Below are positions 1-8,460 of a stretch of DNA of 13,113 nt, one piece after another. This DNA comes from Spirochaetales bacterium. GTDB taxonomy: Bacteria > Spirochaetota > Spirochaetia > DSM-16054 > Sediminispirochaetaceae. The first letter of the stretch is position 1. The number at the start of each line of letters is the position of its first letter. The notes below the pieces were generated by a model. That model saw only the letters and a program-made list of their open reading frames with translations, was not told the DNA's origin and searched no databases. Location: NCBI GenBank assembly GCA_021767325.1, contig JAASTM010000019.1:1-13113 (forward strand), in the 5' to 3' direction. The position numbers and the translations under genes are program-made.

Positions 1-1509
1 AGACCTGCGTTCATCACTGCCCTGCTGGCAGTTGCCATTATTCTGTGTTTCTTCGCCTACCGCGCGCTGCTGTCGGTCAGAATATCTCTCGAACTCGCTG
101 AAAAGGCCCCGCTCAGCGCCGAGGCGCGCATCAAAACCCGCCGGCCCACCGAACTGACCCTGCATATCGCCGGCCGCGACAACAACGACCTGCATGTGCA
201 GTTCTCCGGGTTCAGCCGCCACCACCGGGTACCCGTGCTCGGCTTGTACCCAGACTACGAAAACCGGATTGAGTTCGAACTGCGGAGCGCCGACGGCGAA
301 ATCCACCGGCGCAGCCGCAGGATCACCACCGCAGCACTGCCCTCCACATATCCGGAAATAGAGATCCGGCGCCGGGTCCCCGATCGCATCGCCCCGGGGA
401 TGATCTTCATGCACCTCGGCCACTACGACGAAGAGGGGAATTTTCAAGCCCTCCCCTCCGCCATCGACTCGTACGGGCGGGTACGCTGGTTTTATGACGG
501 CGACATCGGACACGTATTGAAACGCCTGGAGAACGGACACCTGCTGATACAAGACACACGCGACGAGGATATTGGGAGGCTGGCGGAGATAGACCTGCTC
601 GGCCGCCGCATAGCAGAGCGGGCCGAGGTACAGACCGGAATCCACCACGACGCCTGCCTGATGCCCAACGGTAATATTCTGGCCCTGACCAGCGCCGAGG
701 ATTCCTTCGAAGATGGAGTAGTCGAAATCGACGGGCAAAGCGGCGAAGTGCTGCGCGGATGGGACCTGCGCACAATCCTCGCCCCCGAACGGCCCCGCCA
801 ACCCCGCAATCTCGAGGAAAAAGACTGGCTGCACCTCAACGGCATCGACTACAACCCCGGCGACGACAGCATGCTGCTCAGCGGACGCGACCAGAGCGCC
901 GTTGTGAAAATCCACCGCGCCAGCGGCCGGCTGCAGTGGATTCTCGGCAACCACCGCCACTGGCCGCCGCAATTTCAGCCCTTTTTACTCGAGCCGTCCG
1001 GCTCTCCGGCCGGCTCCCCGCCCTTCGAATGGCCCTGGGGCCAGCACGCCCCCATGTTTCACCCCGACAATCCGCAGCGGGTGCTGATCTACGACAACGG
1101 CAACCGGCGCTCCTATGACAATCCCCTGCCGCCGCAGCAGAATTACTCGCGGGCGGTGGAATACAAAATAGACCCCCACACAATGCGGATTCACCAGCTC
1201 TGGGAGTTCGGCCAGCGTTACGGCTCGCAGCTCTACACTCCCTTCATCGGTGATGCCAATTATCTGCCGAACGGCAACCGCCTGGTCACCTTCGGCGGCA
1301 TCACCCGCTCACTCGAAGGCCGGCCGACGGAAATCTTCGACTTCGAGCAGAACAAAGTCAAGCGCATGAAAATCTCCGCCCGCATCATCGAAGTCAGCGC
1401 CGATCTGCCGGCCCGCGAGGTGCTGCATATCTCCCTCGCCGATCCCGACCCCGACAGCTACCGCGGCTACCGCTGTTACCGGGCGGTAAAAATGCCGCTC
1501 TACCCGTAA
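1..1509 (+). CDS. Arylsulfotransferase (ASST) family protein, 5' end outside window
   Basis: The frame is open from base 1, so the gene starts upstream; 502 codons are visible and the GTG at 196 is internal. The first ~25 visible residues are a hydrophobic segment (nt 10-75), a likely N-terminal membrane anchor or signal that places the rest in the periplasm. Next comes a beta-rich domain resembling the ASST N-terminal domain (PVLGLYPDYENRIEFEL), then the ASST propeller-like region with HHDACLMPNGNIL, DWLHLNGIDYN, QHAPMFHPDN and DNGNRR. Known family members are periplasmic enzymes that move sulfate between phenolic compounds through a sulfo-histidine intermediate. Candidate active-site histidines include those at nt 832-834 (DWLHLN) and 1045-1047 (QHAP); I infer these from motif context only. 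The substrate cannot be told, and some homologues may not be sulfotransferases. The 3' end overlaps the convergent oxidoreductase gene by 10 bp. Base composition is visibly richer in GC than in the neighbouring operon. Confidence 0.85.
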   Translation, partial: RPAFITALLAVAIILCFFAYRALLSVRISLELAEKAPLSAEARIKTRRPTELTLHIAGRDNNDLHVQFSGFSRHHRVPVLGLYPDYENRIEFELRSADGEIHRRSRRITTAALPSTYPEIEIRRRVPDRIAPGMIFMHLGHYDEEGNFQALPSAIDSYGRVRWFYDGDIGHVLKRLENGHLLIQDTRDEDIGRLAEIDLLGRRIAERAEVQTGIHHDACLMPNGNILALTSAEDSFEDGVVEIDGQSGEVLRGWDLRTILAPERPRQPRNLEEKDWLHLNGIDYNPGDDSMLLSGRDQSAVVKIHRASGRLQWILGNHRHWPPQFQPFLLEPSGSPAGSPPFEWPWGQHAPMFHPDNPQRVLIYDNGNRRSYDNPLPPQQNYSRAVEYKIDPHTMRIHQLWEFGQRYGSQLYTPFIGDANYLPNGNRLVTFGGITRSLEGRPTEIFDFEQNKVKRMKISARIIEVSADLPAREVLHISLADPDPDSYRGYRCYRAVKMPLYP

Positions 1510-3878
1510 CATCGAAATGCATATACCGCCCCGGGAGAATCACCCCACACAGCCAGAACCCGCAGTGTCAACATACGCGTGTCCAGCGGCTCGGAGAACA
1601 CATGGTTCCATTGAGTGTGATAATTCTCTTTCTCCTCAGCTACTACTCTTCCCATGTCATCGAGTAGCTGAAAGTGGCGTATGCAGTACGGCATCTCTGA
1701 CTCAGGATGTCCCCTCAAGACCGTCTCCATGGCATGGTCGAAATCCGTATCGAAAACCAGCTCAACCCTTGAGATCCGTCTGGGAGCTTTCCACTCGAGG
1801 CTGAGCTCCGGCTGCGGATCATCAACCGCCGGAACCCAGCAGTTCGACTGGATGTATGGGCGGTGAAACCCGCTGCGGATCATCCCGGGGGTGAACAGTT
1901 GAGCAGCCGGCCGCATGTTCATCAGCGGCAGGGCACCACCGGGGCGCCGTTCCGGCAGCCACAGCTCAAAATTGTCTACGCCAATCCCCTCGGCTACCTG
2001 GTCATGGGTGTGATGCAGCAGCAGAACTCCCGGAACCCGGCGCAGGTGGGCATGCAGCCGTACCCGCGGCTGTATCTTGAACACCAGAAATACATAAGCC
2101 GGCTCATCGAGGCTTGTTCCGAAATCGACAACCAACCTTTTATCGTGTCCCACCGGGAGGACAATCTTCTTACTGGACAGTACTTTTTCGGGCGTAAAAT
2201 TAGCCGGATTTAGAGAGGTCCGTAACTCAACCGTCACATGTGCCTCCCCGTGCTCACCCGGAACATCATCGGCATGCACGGCTGCACTACGGGCATTATG
2301 GGCGCCCTGCAGCTCCTCCTCCGGATGCGGGGAGATATAGCTGCGGCCGGGCGGCTGCACATCGGCAACAAACTCGAACTCCGGTACTTCACCGGCTGGC
2401 AGAGGCAAGATAACCGCCATCTCGTTCTCCAAAACGCAGTAGCTGCGCTCAGCATCCGGCCAGAGCGTGAACTCGAACTCGCTGCTGCTGCGTATTTCCG
2501 CCTCTTCACACAAGTTTCCATCCATGAGTCTCAAGCCGGGAATAAACTGACCGGTCTGTAGCAGTCGGGTCTGCAGGGCCTGCATCCGCTCTGTGTCCAC
2601 CAGGTCGGACGGCCGTAGATCCCGCCGAATACACTGGGCCGCTGCTACACCGACTGCTTGCCCGTTATGAGCGGAGGTGAGCATTACGCGGGTCGAGCCG
2701 AAGGCAACATGCGACGCGCTGATGATTCGGCCTGACAAAAACAGGTTTTCCACATCTCTACTGAGCATGCTGCGATAGGGAATCTGATACACACCTTTTG
2801 AGTGGTACTGATCACAGCCCTGGTGTGCTGAGTACACCCCGTCGGCCGGATGAAGGTCGAGCGACCATCCGCCCACAGATACCGCATCATCCCAGCTGCG
2901 CTGCTGAACGATATCCTGCTGGGTGAGCATCACGGGTCCTTCGAAGCGCCGGCTCTCCCGTTTACCGGGAATCATACCGACCCAGTCAATATCCAAATTC
3001 TCAGCTTCCGGATAGTGCCCCGAGTTCTTTACGTAGTCCCAGACACCGAAGATCACTTTCCACAGCTCCCATTTTATGGTTTCGGTGTCATGGACCGTGT
3101 CGAGCCGGCCGCCGTACTCTATCCACCAGAACCGGCAGCCCTGATCGTTCACATCGAAATCTCTGAAACGCGGAATCTTCTCCTGTGCCGATTCGAGGGC
3201 ATAGGCGGGGGGAACAAACTTTACCGGCGCGCCGGTGTCCTTCGTATAAAAAAAGATAGAATGGCCGAGCCGCTCACCATAGGACTCCGGGTCCGGAGCA
3301 AACCCCTCATCGAACTCTTTGGAGTCCTCGGCACCGAACCTAAATGCGGCACCGGACCTGTACGCCAGTACCCCGTCCCCGGAGGCATCGCAAAACAGCG
3401 GTGCTCGAATACGATAGCGCGTTTCGCTTTGCGGATTATAGGCGCTTACACTCTGCACCCGGGCAATGCCGTCATCAGAGCGCCCGATTTCAGCATCAAA
3501 CACTGCGGTATTCAACAGCAGCGTGATATTCTGCTCGGACGTTACCTTCTCCAGCAGGATGGTGTCTAACAGAACCGGATTACCCTGCTTATTGCGGTGC
3601 AGATTCTCCACCAGCAGTTCGTCGATTACCCCGCCCTCCCTGGAGAAGCGATTGTTGTTGTTCATATGAGCGGTTGCTCCCAGGGCCCATAGCCGTACCT
3701 CGCTGGACGCGTTGCCGCCGAGCACCGGGCGGTCCTGTACCAGCACCACTCGTATACCTTCGCGGGCGGCGGTTATTGCGGCACAGGTACCGGCCAGGCC
3801 GCCGCCGACAATACACAAATCGGCTGTTAGGTCCTGCTGATACAGTTGCCGTGGATTACTAAATGCTTCATATTTCAT
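1500..3878 (-). CDS. FAD-dependent oxidoreductase with ~350-residue C-terminal extension
   Basis: This is a 792-aa flavoprotein of the FAD_oxidored type. The FAD-binding Rossmann fold is at the N-terminus (GGGLAG at residues 25-30), followed by VLGGNASSEVRLW near 52-64. CDASGDGVLAYRSGAAFRFG lies near 190, and a C-terminal flavin motif (ENLFLSGRIISASHVAFGSTR) near 375-395. Residues from about 430 on are an extension missing from the 437-aa paralogue encoded just upstream. Its last ~120 residues (SLEWKAPRRISRVELVFDTDFDH to the end) look beta-rich and resemble a discoidin-like carbohydrate-binding fold; that is an inference. No signal peptide is seen, so it probably acts in the cytoplasm. It is the last gene of the six-gene operon, starting 3 bp after the upstream stop, with an AGG-type ribosome site about 8 bp before ATG. 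Reaction and substrate are unknown. Relatives in databases are sometimes labelled xanthan lyase, which this sequence does not support. Confidence 0.88.
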   Translation of the reverse strand: MKYEAFSNPRQLYQQDLTADLCIVGGGLAGTCAAITAAREGIRVVLVQDRPVLGGNASSEVRLWALGATAHMNNNNRFSREGGVIDELLVENLHRNKQGNPVLLDTILLEKVTSEQNITLLLNTAVFDAEIGRSDDGIARVQSVSAYNPQSETRYRIRAPLFCDASGDGVLAYRSGAAFRFGAEDSKEFDEGFAPDPESYGERLGHSIFFYTKDTGAPVKFVPPAYALESAQEKIPRFRDFDVNDQGCRFWWIEYGGRLDTVHDTETIKWELWKVIFGVWDYVKNSGHYPEAENLDIDWVGMIPGKRESRRFEGPVMLTQQDIVQQRSWDDAVSVGGWSLDLHPADGVYSAHQGCDQYHSKGVYQIPYRSMLSRDVENLFLSGRIISASHVAFGSTRVMLTSAHNGQAVGVAAAQCIRRDLRPSDLVDTERMQALQTRLLQTGQFIPGLRLMDGNLCEEAEIRSSSEFEFTLWPDAERSYCVLENEMAVILPLPAGEVPEFEFVADVQPPGRSYISPHPEEELQGAHNARSAAVHADDVPGEHGEAHVTVELRTSLNPANFTPEKVLSSKKIVLPVGHDKRLVVDFGTSLDEPAYVFLVFKIQPRVRLHAHLRRVPGVLLLHHTHDQVAEGIGVDNFELWLPERRPGGALPLMNMRPAAQLFTPGMIRSGFHRPYIQSNCWVPAVDDPQPELSLEWKAPRRISRVELVFDTDFDHAMETVLRGHPESEMPYCIRHFQLLDDMGRVVAEEKENYHTQWNHVFSEPLDTRMLTLRVLAVWGDSPGAVYAFRCYG

Positions 3879-3881
3879 TGT

Positions 3882-5195
3882 TTATACCTGTACGCCTTGT
3901 CGGAGGAGCAATTCCTGAACCTTTTTCACATCTACATCACGCGGTAATAGCTTGTCCTGCACACTTACTTTCGCAATAGTGCCGACTCCCTGGCCCATAT
4001 TCACACAGGTCGGCATGGCGCGGTAGTTGGAGTGCGCCAGGTGTGTCCCGGAGATGTTCCGGCCCGCCAGCAGCAGCCCATCCACAGATTTCGGAATAAA
4101 ACAGCCGAATGGAATGGTGAATTTTGCCTTCTGCTTGAACTCTCTCTGTACCCCGGTTGCATCCATGCCGCTGCCGGACATGTTATGCACATCGAAGTTG
4201 AAGTAGGCCCGTGTGACGACCCAGTCGTCAAACACCCGCGCCGCGCGAATATCGTCGGCGGTAATGGTATAAAGCCCGGTAAAGTGACGAGTCTCCCGCA
4301 CTCCTAATGCACAGGCTGTCATCAGCAGGAAGCACTTCGCATACCCGGGGACGTATTCACGCAGAAAATCCATAATCAGGGGAATCTGGCGCCGGCACTC
4401 TATCTCTCCGCGGGTAATAGCCCGCACATCTGTTCCATCGACATCGATAGCGTTTGTCATATTCACACTGACAACTCCCGGCATCGAGCTGGGATAAAGC
4501 AGCACATGACCGATTGGGTGCGGCAGTTTCTCTTTCGCCAGGGTCTGGATTGAGCGTCCGTCGACCTGGAAGTCATCTTCGAACTCTCCGGGAAACACCG
4601 CAGCTTTCAAATCGACACCGCCGATTTTAAACATCACACTCACCGGCTGCATCTTACCGTCATCCTCGCGCCCCTTTACGTACTCCGCGCCGGCCTTGAA
4701 GGCGATGTCCCCGTCACCGGTCGCATCGATAACTACATCGGCATAGATTGCCTCACGGCCGGATTTGCTTTCGATGACAATGCCGCGTATCCGGTTCCCA
4801 TCCATAATTACATCCGCAGCGGCGGTATACAGCTGCAGATCTGCTCCGGCTTCATCCAGCATATTCAGCATAGTGAGTTTCAACTTTTCGGGATGAATTA
4901 TCCGCTCGCCATGCAAGACCTTATCGCCGTAGTAGTTCCAGTCTCTGTCTGAATCCTTCGAACGCCTCAGCAGCTCGGCATACAGCGGCCCTTCGGTAGC
5001 CCCGGTCCAGTGGCTCATCAGCCCGCTGGTGGCAACTCCGCCGACCGCCCCGCCGTGTTCAATGAGCAAAGTGTCGGCCCCCAGGCGGGCGCTGGTAACC
5101 GCTGCAGCAAATCCGGCCGGTCCACCGCCGACTACCAGCACCTCTACCTCCCGGGCAATCGGAAGCTCGCGTGCACTCTCGTGGTAATATTTCAT
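3882..5195 (-). CDS. FAD-dependent oxidoreductase (FAD_oxidored family)
   Basis: This is a 437-aa flavoprotein with an N-terminal dinucleotide-binding motif (VVGGGPAGFAA, GGGPAG at 23-28) and the following AVGGVATSGLMSHW segment. The mid-protein motif is DVVIDATGDGDIAFKAGAEYVKGRE without its equivalents broken. A C-terminal FAD motif (VDGLLLAGRNISGTHLAHSNYRA) is followed by MGQGVGTIA. Length fits a complete single-domain member, and no signal peptide is seen. The start has an AAGGA site 7 bp upstream lying inside the end of the permease gene, whose stop is only 4 bp away, which suggests tight co-translation. It is paralogous to the 792-aa flavoprotein encoded next. The context is a LacI-controlled carbohydrate-type ABC importer, so I infer oxidation of the imported solute or an early intermediate. 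The substrate, the electron acceptor and whether the two flavoproteins act on the same molecule cannot be read from the sequence. Confidence 0.88.
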   Translation of the reverse strand: MKYYHESARELPIAREVEVLVVGGGPAGFAAAVTSARLGADTLLIEHGGAVGGVATSGLMSHWTGATEGPLYAELLRRSKDSDRDWNYYGDKVLHGERIIHPEKLKLTMLNMLDEAGADLQLYTAAADVIMDGNRIRGIVIESKSGREAIYADVVIDATGDGDIAFKAGAEYVKGREDDGKMQPVSVMFKIGGVDLKAAVFPGEFEDDFQVDGRSIQTLAKEKLPHPIGHVLLYPSSMPGVVSVNMTNAIDVDGTDVRAITRGEIECRRQIPLIMDFLREYVPGYAKCFLLMTACALGVRETRHFTGLYTITADDIRAARVFDDWVVTRAYFNFDVHNMSGSGMDATGVQREFKQKAKFTIPFGCFIPKSVDGLLLAGRNISGTHLAHSNYRAMPTCVNMGQGVGTIAKVSVQDKLLPRDVDVKKVQELLLRQGVQV

Positions 5196-5199
5196 GTTC

Positions 5200-6087
5200 T
5201 TATCCTTTTAGTCCTGTATGAGTACTGCCTTCGACAAAGTGCCGCTGCGCCGCCAAGAAAATGAGTATCATCGGTGCAATCGACATAATCACAAAGGCCA
5301 TCACGTGATGAATGTTGATCTCTTCGGCGCTGGTCCCCATGATGGTATAGAGGCCCATCGTCACGGTGTACAACTTCTCACTCTGCAGATAGATCAGCGG
5401 CTGGATAAAATCGTTCCAGCGCCAGCGAACTGTAAAAATGGCTATTGTTGCCAGAGCAGGCTTGGTCAGCGGCAGAATAATCCGCCAGTAAATGCCGAAC
5501 TCGCTGCAGCCGTCGATCATAGCCGCCTCGCTGAGATCCATGGGAATACTACGGTAGTACTGTCGCATTAGGAAAATACTGGTGGGAGAGCCCAAAGCAG
5601 GCGCGATAATCAGGGGCAGAAGTGTTCCCAGCATTCCCAGCTCTTTGAAAATAAGAAAGCGGGGCAGCAGGAGCAGAAACAGCGGCATAAACATTGTAGA
5701 GACGGTCAACATAAAGAACGCTTCCCGTCCCTTCCACTGGATTCGCGACAGGGCGTAGCCGGCGAACGAACTGACCAGCAGATTACAGACCAGCACCGCG
5801 CCTACAACAATCAGGGTATTCCGGAAGTAGCGGATAACTGGATAACTGTTGAACACCTCTACATAGTTTTCGGGATGCAGAGGCAGCGGAAAGAAGGCAC
5901 GGGGCTGCTGCAGCATCTGCACCTGACTCTTCAGGGAAGTGGAAATCGCATAGATGAGCGGTGCAAAGAATGCCGCACAGACTATTATGACCACTGCATA
6001 TTTGAAGATCGTCCAGGCCGCATCGCGGGTGCTTCGGTTAAATTCGGTGGCCCCGGGTGTATTGCTTGTTAAAGTTTTCGTATTCAT
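5200..6087 (-). CDS. Carbohydrate ABC transporter permease, MalG type
   Basis: This 295-aa inner-membrane protein has six hydrophobic segments, the first at about 28-50, others near 92-112, 124-148 and 155-173, and the last near 262-280. It has the cytoplasmic EAA loop that docks the ATPase: SEAAMIDGCSEFGIYWRIILPLTKP at 186-210, with the conserved EAA...G pattern. Length and the Y-F-R-N-T-L-I motif before the second segment fit CUT1 family permeases (MalG-like). It pairs with the MalF-type permease encoded immediately upstream. The ATG has AGGGG 5 bp upstream, and this ribosome site overlaps the stop codon of the preceding gene, so translation of the two permeases is probably coupled. No ATPase gene occurs in the operon, so a shared MsmX/UgpC-type ATPase encoded elsewhere is likely. 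The substrate is probably a saccharide or related polyol; its identity is unknown. Confidence 0.93.
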   Translation of the reverse strand: MNTKTLTSNTPGATEFNRSTRDAAWTIFKYAVVIIVCAAFFAPLIYAISTSLKSQVQMLQQPRAFFPLPLHPENYVEVFNSYPVIRYFRNTLIVVGAVLVCNLLVSSFAGYALSRIQWKGREAFFMLTVSTMFMPLFLLLLPRFLIFKELGMLGTLLPLIIAPALGSPTSIFLMRQYYRSIPMDLSEAAMIDGCSEFGIYWRIILPLTKPALATIAIFTVRWRWNDFIQPLIYLQSEKLYTVTMGLYTIMGTSAEEINIHHVMAFVIMSIAPMILIFLAAQRHFVEGSTHTGLKG

Positions 6088-6095
6088 AACGGCCC

Positions 6096-7007
6096 CTATA
6101 CCTCGTAAAAAACGACTTTGCGGCTGGTGCGCATTACCACAATCGTGAGAATCAAGCTGATCACTATCAGCACCATCGCCAGGGCGCTGGCCTCGCCGAT
6201 ATTAAAGCGTTGGAAGGCCTTCTGGTACACATGCAGCGTGTAAAAGCGGGATGCATCGGCCGGCCCGCCGGGCACATTGCCCTCCGGCAGCACCAGGGCC
6301 GGAATAAAGACCATCAATCCGAGTTTGAGATCCAGAATGGCCCTGAAGAGAATCGACGGTGAGATAAGCGGCAGGGTAATGTGCATAAACTGCCCCACCT
6401 TGCCGATGCCGTCGATCTCCGCGGCATCGTAGTAGTGCTTCGGAACACCCTGCAGGGCGCCCAGGTATACTACCATCGCGGTACCGCACTGCCACACCAT
6501 CAGCAGTACCGCCGCCAAGATAATCAGATCTGGATTCGCGATCCAGAGCGGCCCCTTAATGCCGAACAGCTGCAAAAAGCTGTTCAACAGTCCATTCGGA
6601 TAGAAGATAAACTTGCCGATCACGAAAATGGTGATCACCGGCAGTACCGCCGGCAGGAAGATGAGCGCCCGCCATAAGGCCAGCGGCCTTACGTCGAGAT
6701 CGAGGATGAAGGCGGTGAACAGACCCATCACAATATTCAGTGGGACATACATGGCGGTAAACAGAAAAGTGGTGTACAAGCCGTGCCAGAAATTACTGTC
6801 CTGGACGATATCGATATAGTTCTTCATGCCGATAAAGCTTGCGTCACCCACCAGCTTGTATTTCGTAAAGCTCAATACGAAGGTGTAAATAATCGGTCCA
6901 TACCAGAAGACTATCAGGCTTACAATCCAGGGAGAAAGAAAGAGTAGCAATGTTTTCGTTTTCCCTTGATTTAAGGCCGAAGTCTTCCTTAGTGCTGCAG
7001 TTGACAT
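6096..7007 (-). CDS. Carbohydrate ABC transporter permease, MalF type
   Basis: This is a 303-aa membrane permease of the CUT1 importer. Hydrophobic segments lie near 18-45, 80-103, 112-134, 160-185, 218-240 and 273-292. The EAA loop is YDAAEIDGIGKVGQFMHITLPLISP at 193-217. I chose the ATG at 7005-7007: it has GGAGG (7012-7016) 4 bp upstream, whereas the frame extends upstream to an ATG at 7062-7064 with no ribosome site. The longer version would also have to be translated through the strong hairpin at 7025-7062, and its extra residues do not look like permease sequence. ATG 7008-7010 is adjacent but sits too close to GGAGG. The partner is the MalG-type permease, and the cognate binding protein is encoded upstream. 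Substrate specificity cannot be deduced. Confidence 0.92.
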   Translation of the reverse strand: MSTAALRKTSALNQGKTKTLLLFLSPWIVSLIVFWYGPIIYTFVLSFTKYKLVGDASFIGMKNYIDIVQDSNFWHGLYTTFLFTAMYVPLNIVMGLFTAFILDLDVRPLALWRALIFLPAVLPVITIFVIGKFIFYPNGLLNSFLQLFGIKGPLWIANPDLIILAAVLLMVWQCGTAMVVYLGALQGVPKHYYDAAEIDGIGKVGQFMHITLPLISPSILFRAILDLKLGLMVFIPALVLPEGNVPGGPADASRFYTLHVYQKAFQRFNIGEASALAMVLIVISLILTIVVMRTSRKVVFYEV

Positions 7008-7024
7008 CATTCCTCCAATACATT

Positions 7025-7062
7025 GCCGGCTGCCGCCGAACTTTCGAAATACGGCAGCCGGC
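7025..7062 (-). promoter_or_regulatory. Intercistronic stem-loop between binding protein and permease genes
   Basis: A perfect 11-bp GC-rich inverted repeat, GCCGGCTGCCG (7025-7035) and CGGCAGCCGGC (7052-7062), is separated by 16 nt that contain a small palindrome TTTCGAAA (7042-7049). It starts 13 bp past the stop codon of the binding-protein gene and ends 8 bp before the ribosome site of the permease gene. There is no T-run after it, so it is not a classic terminator. By analogy with malE-malF type spacers, it probably blocks 3' exonucleases or partly attenuates transcription, giving more binding protein than permease. The role is inferred; the repeat is directly visible. Confidence 0.8.
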
Positions 7063-7075
7063 ATACACTCAGGTT

Positions 7076-8419
7076 CTATTCGTTGAGATCATCCAGATAA
7101 TCTTGATATTTTTCGTCGATATCCAGCATAATCTCATCGATATTTTCGCCGGAAATCCTCCGGGCCGGTACGTCCCGCAGCCACGGTTTGAGCACGTCCT
7201 GATGAATAGCCGGGGCCTCCGGGAAGATGTCCATGCTCATCGATTTGACCAGGTTTTCCCACATGCGGCCCATCTCCTGATACACTTCATCGTCGTTGAC
7301 CGCTTCTATCGGACAGGGGCGCCCCTGCTGTTTGCAGAACCAGCCGTTACCAGCTTCGCTCAGAGTAATGAATTTCAGGTAATTCCAGGCAGCGTCTTTA
7401 TTCTTTGCGCTCTGACTTATAGAATAGGACCAGCCGTGTTTACTGATACCGCCGTGCTGTCCCTTGAAACCGGGAACCGGAAGAATGCTGAAGTCCATCT
7501 CCGGATTTCCCTTGTTGATCTGACCGATCGTCCATGAGCCGGACACATAGAAGGTTTGCGCTTCTTTGATAAAGGCCTGGACCTGGGCTGCACCGGTATC
7601 GGTACCGGCTACCTTACTGTTCCATTCCAGAATTGCCCGGTAACCGCCGTATTCTCCATACACCTCTTCAATGTACTCGTCGAATTTTTGGGCTGTTGCC
7701 ATTACACCCTCGGAGTCCATCAGCGATTCGGTTCCGTCCTTGCTGATAGTGGGATATCCGGCACCAAAGCTGAAGTAGATGGTTGCCGGTTGTCCGGCCA
7801 TCTGATACGGGTCCCAGGCAATTACTTCCAGCTCCTCCCCATCGTTGAGTTCATCTACAATGGTCTTGCTGACCTGGGTAAACTCGGCCCAGTTCTTGGG
7901 AGCATCTGCCACTGGGTCAAGACCGGCTTTGCTCATAAGATCTTTGTTGTAAAAGAAGAGTCCCTGCCCACCGGCAGTTACATTCGGCAAACTGTAGATG
8001 CCGTCTTTATACCGGCTGCGCTTCGCTTCGGCTGACAGCAGCACCTTTTCCAGGTCGATTCCCGCCTCTTCGAGGTACGGTGTAAGATCGACCAGTGTGT
8101 CCTCTGCGTTCACATCCGGCATCCAGGAGCTGTGCACCTGCACCACATCCGGAAGTGCACCGGTACCGGCGGCCATTACCACCTTGCGCTGCAGCTCATT
8201 CGGCGGAGTAAAGGTTACCTCGAACTCATACCCGTCATTTTCGGCTTGGAACCGGTCAATCAGCTGTTCGACCAGCTCAGTCCGCGAACCGCCCCACAGG
8301 TGCCAGTAGGAGAGCTCTGCGCCTCCGTCTCCGGCTTCTCCGGCTTCCTGCTGGCCCCCGGCCCACAGTAGCAACGGAGTAATCAGAATAATACATACAA
8401 CAGATACCAACCTTTTCAT
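7076..8419 (-). CDS. Extracellular (periplasmic) solute-binding protein of carbohydrate ABC importer
   Basis: This 447-aa protein fits family 1 of the solute-binding proteins (SBP_bac_1). It starts with a signal peptide: basic MKR, hydrophobic VSVVCIILITPLLLW, then WAGGQQE, with likely cleavage after Ala20. The only nearby Cys (Cys9) is inside the hydrophobic core, so no lipobox is seen and the product is probably a free periplasmic protein. The ending A-G-G-Q-Q-E is common in spirochaete binding proteins. Family features include ELSYWHLWGGSRTELVEQLIDRFQAEN (about 34-60), GTGALPDVVQVHSSW (about 90-104), and the C-terminal lobe FSILPVPGFKGQHGGISKHGWSYSIS with KDAAWNYLKFITLSEAG. The start has a strong AGGAGG 5 bp upstream. 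It delivers ligand to the two permeases encoded downstream. Several tryptophans are consistent with sugar stacking, but the ligand is unknown. Confidence 0.92.
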   Translation of the reverse strand: MKRLVSVVCIILITPLLLWAGGQQEAGEAGDGGAELSYWHLWGGSRTELVEQLIDRFQAENDGYEFEVTFTPPNELQRKVVMAAGTGALPDVVQVHSSWMPDVNAEDTLVDLTPYLEEAGIDLEKVLLSAEAKRSRYKDGIYSLPNVTAGGQGLFFYNKDLMSKAGLDPVADAPKNWAEFTQVSKTIVDELNDGEELEVIAWDPYQMAGQPATIYFSFGAGYPTISKDGTESLMDSEGVMATAQKFDEYIEEVYGEYGGYRAILEWNSKVAGTDTGAAQVQAFIKEAQTFYVSGSWTIGQINKGNPEMDFSILPVPGFKGQHGGISKHGWSYSISQSAKNKDAAWNYLKFITLSEAGNGWFCKQQGRPCPIEAVNDDEVYQEMGRMWENLVKSMSMDIFPEAPAIHQDVLKPWLRDVPARRISGENIDEIMLDIDEKYQDYLDDLNE

Positions 8420-8460
8420 GGTTGCCTCCTTATTAAAATATTGAGCACACCCCCCGGATG

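Noticed and set aside
2850..3569. Long (239-codon) plus-strand reading frame
   Set aside because: It is antisense to the conserved core of the 792-aa flavoprotein, has no ribosome site and no recognisable motif.
6950..7537. 195-codon plus-strand frame across the permease and binding-protein genes
   Set aside because: It crosses the hairpin and two well-supported genes on the opposite strand and shows no family motif.
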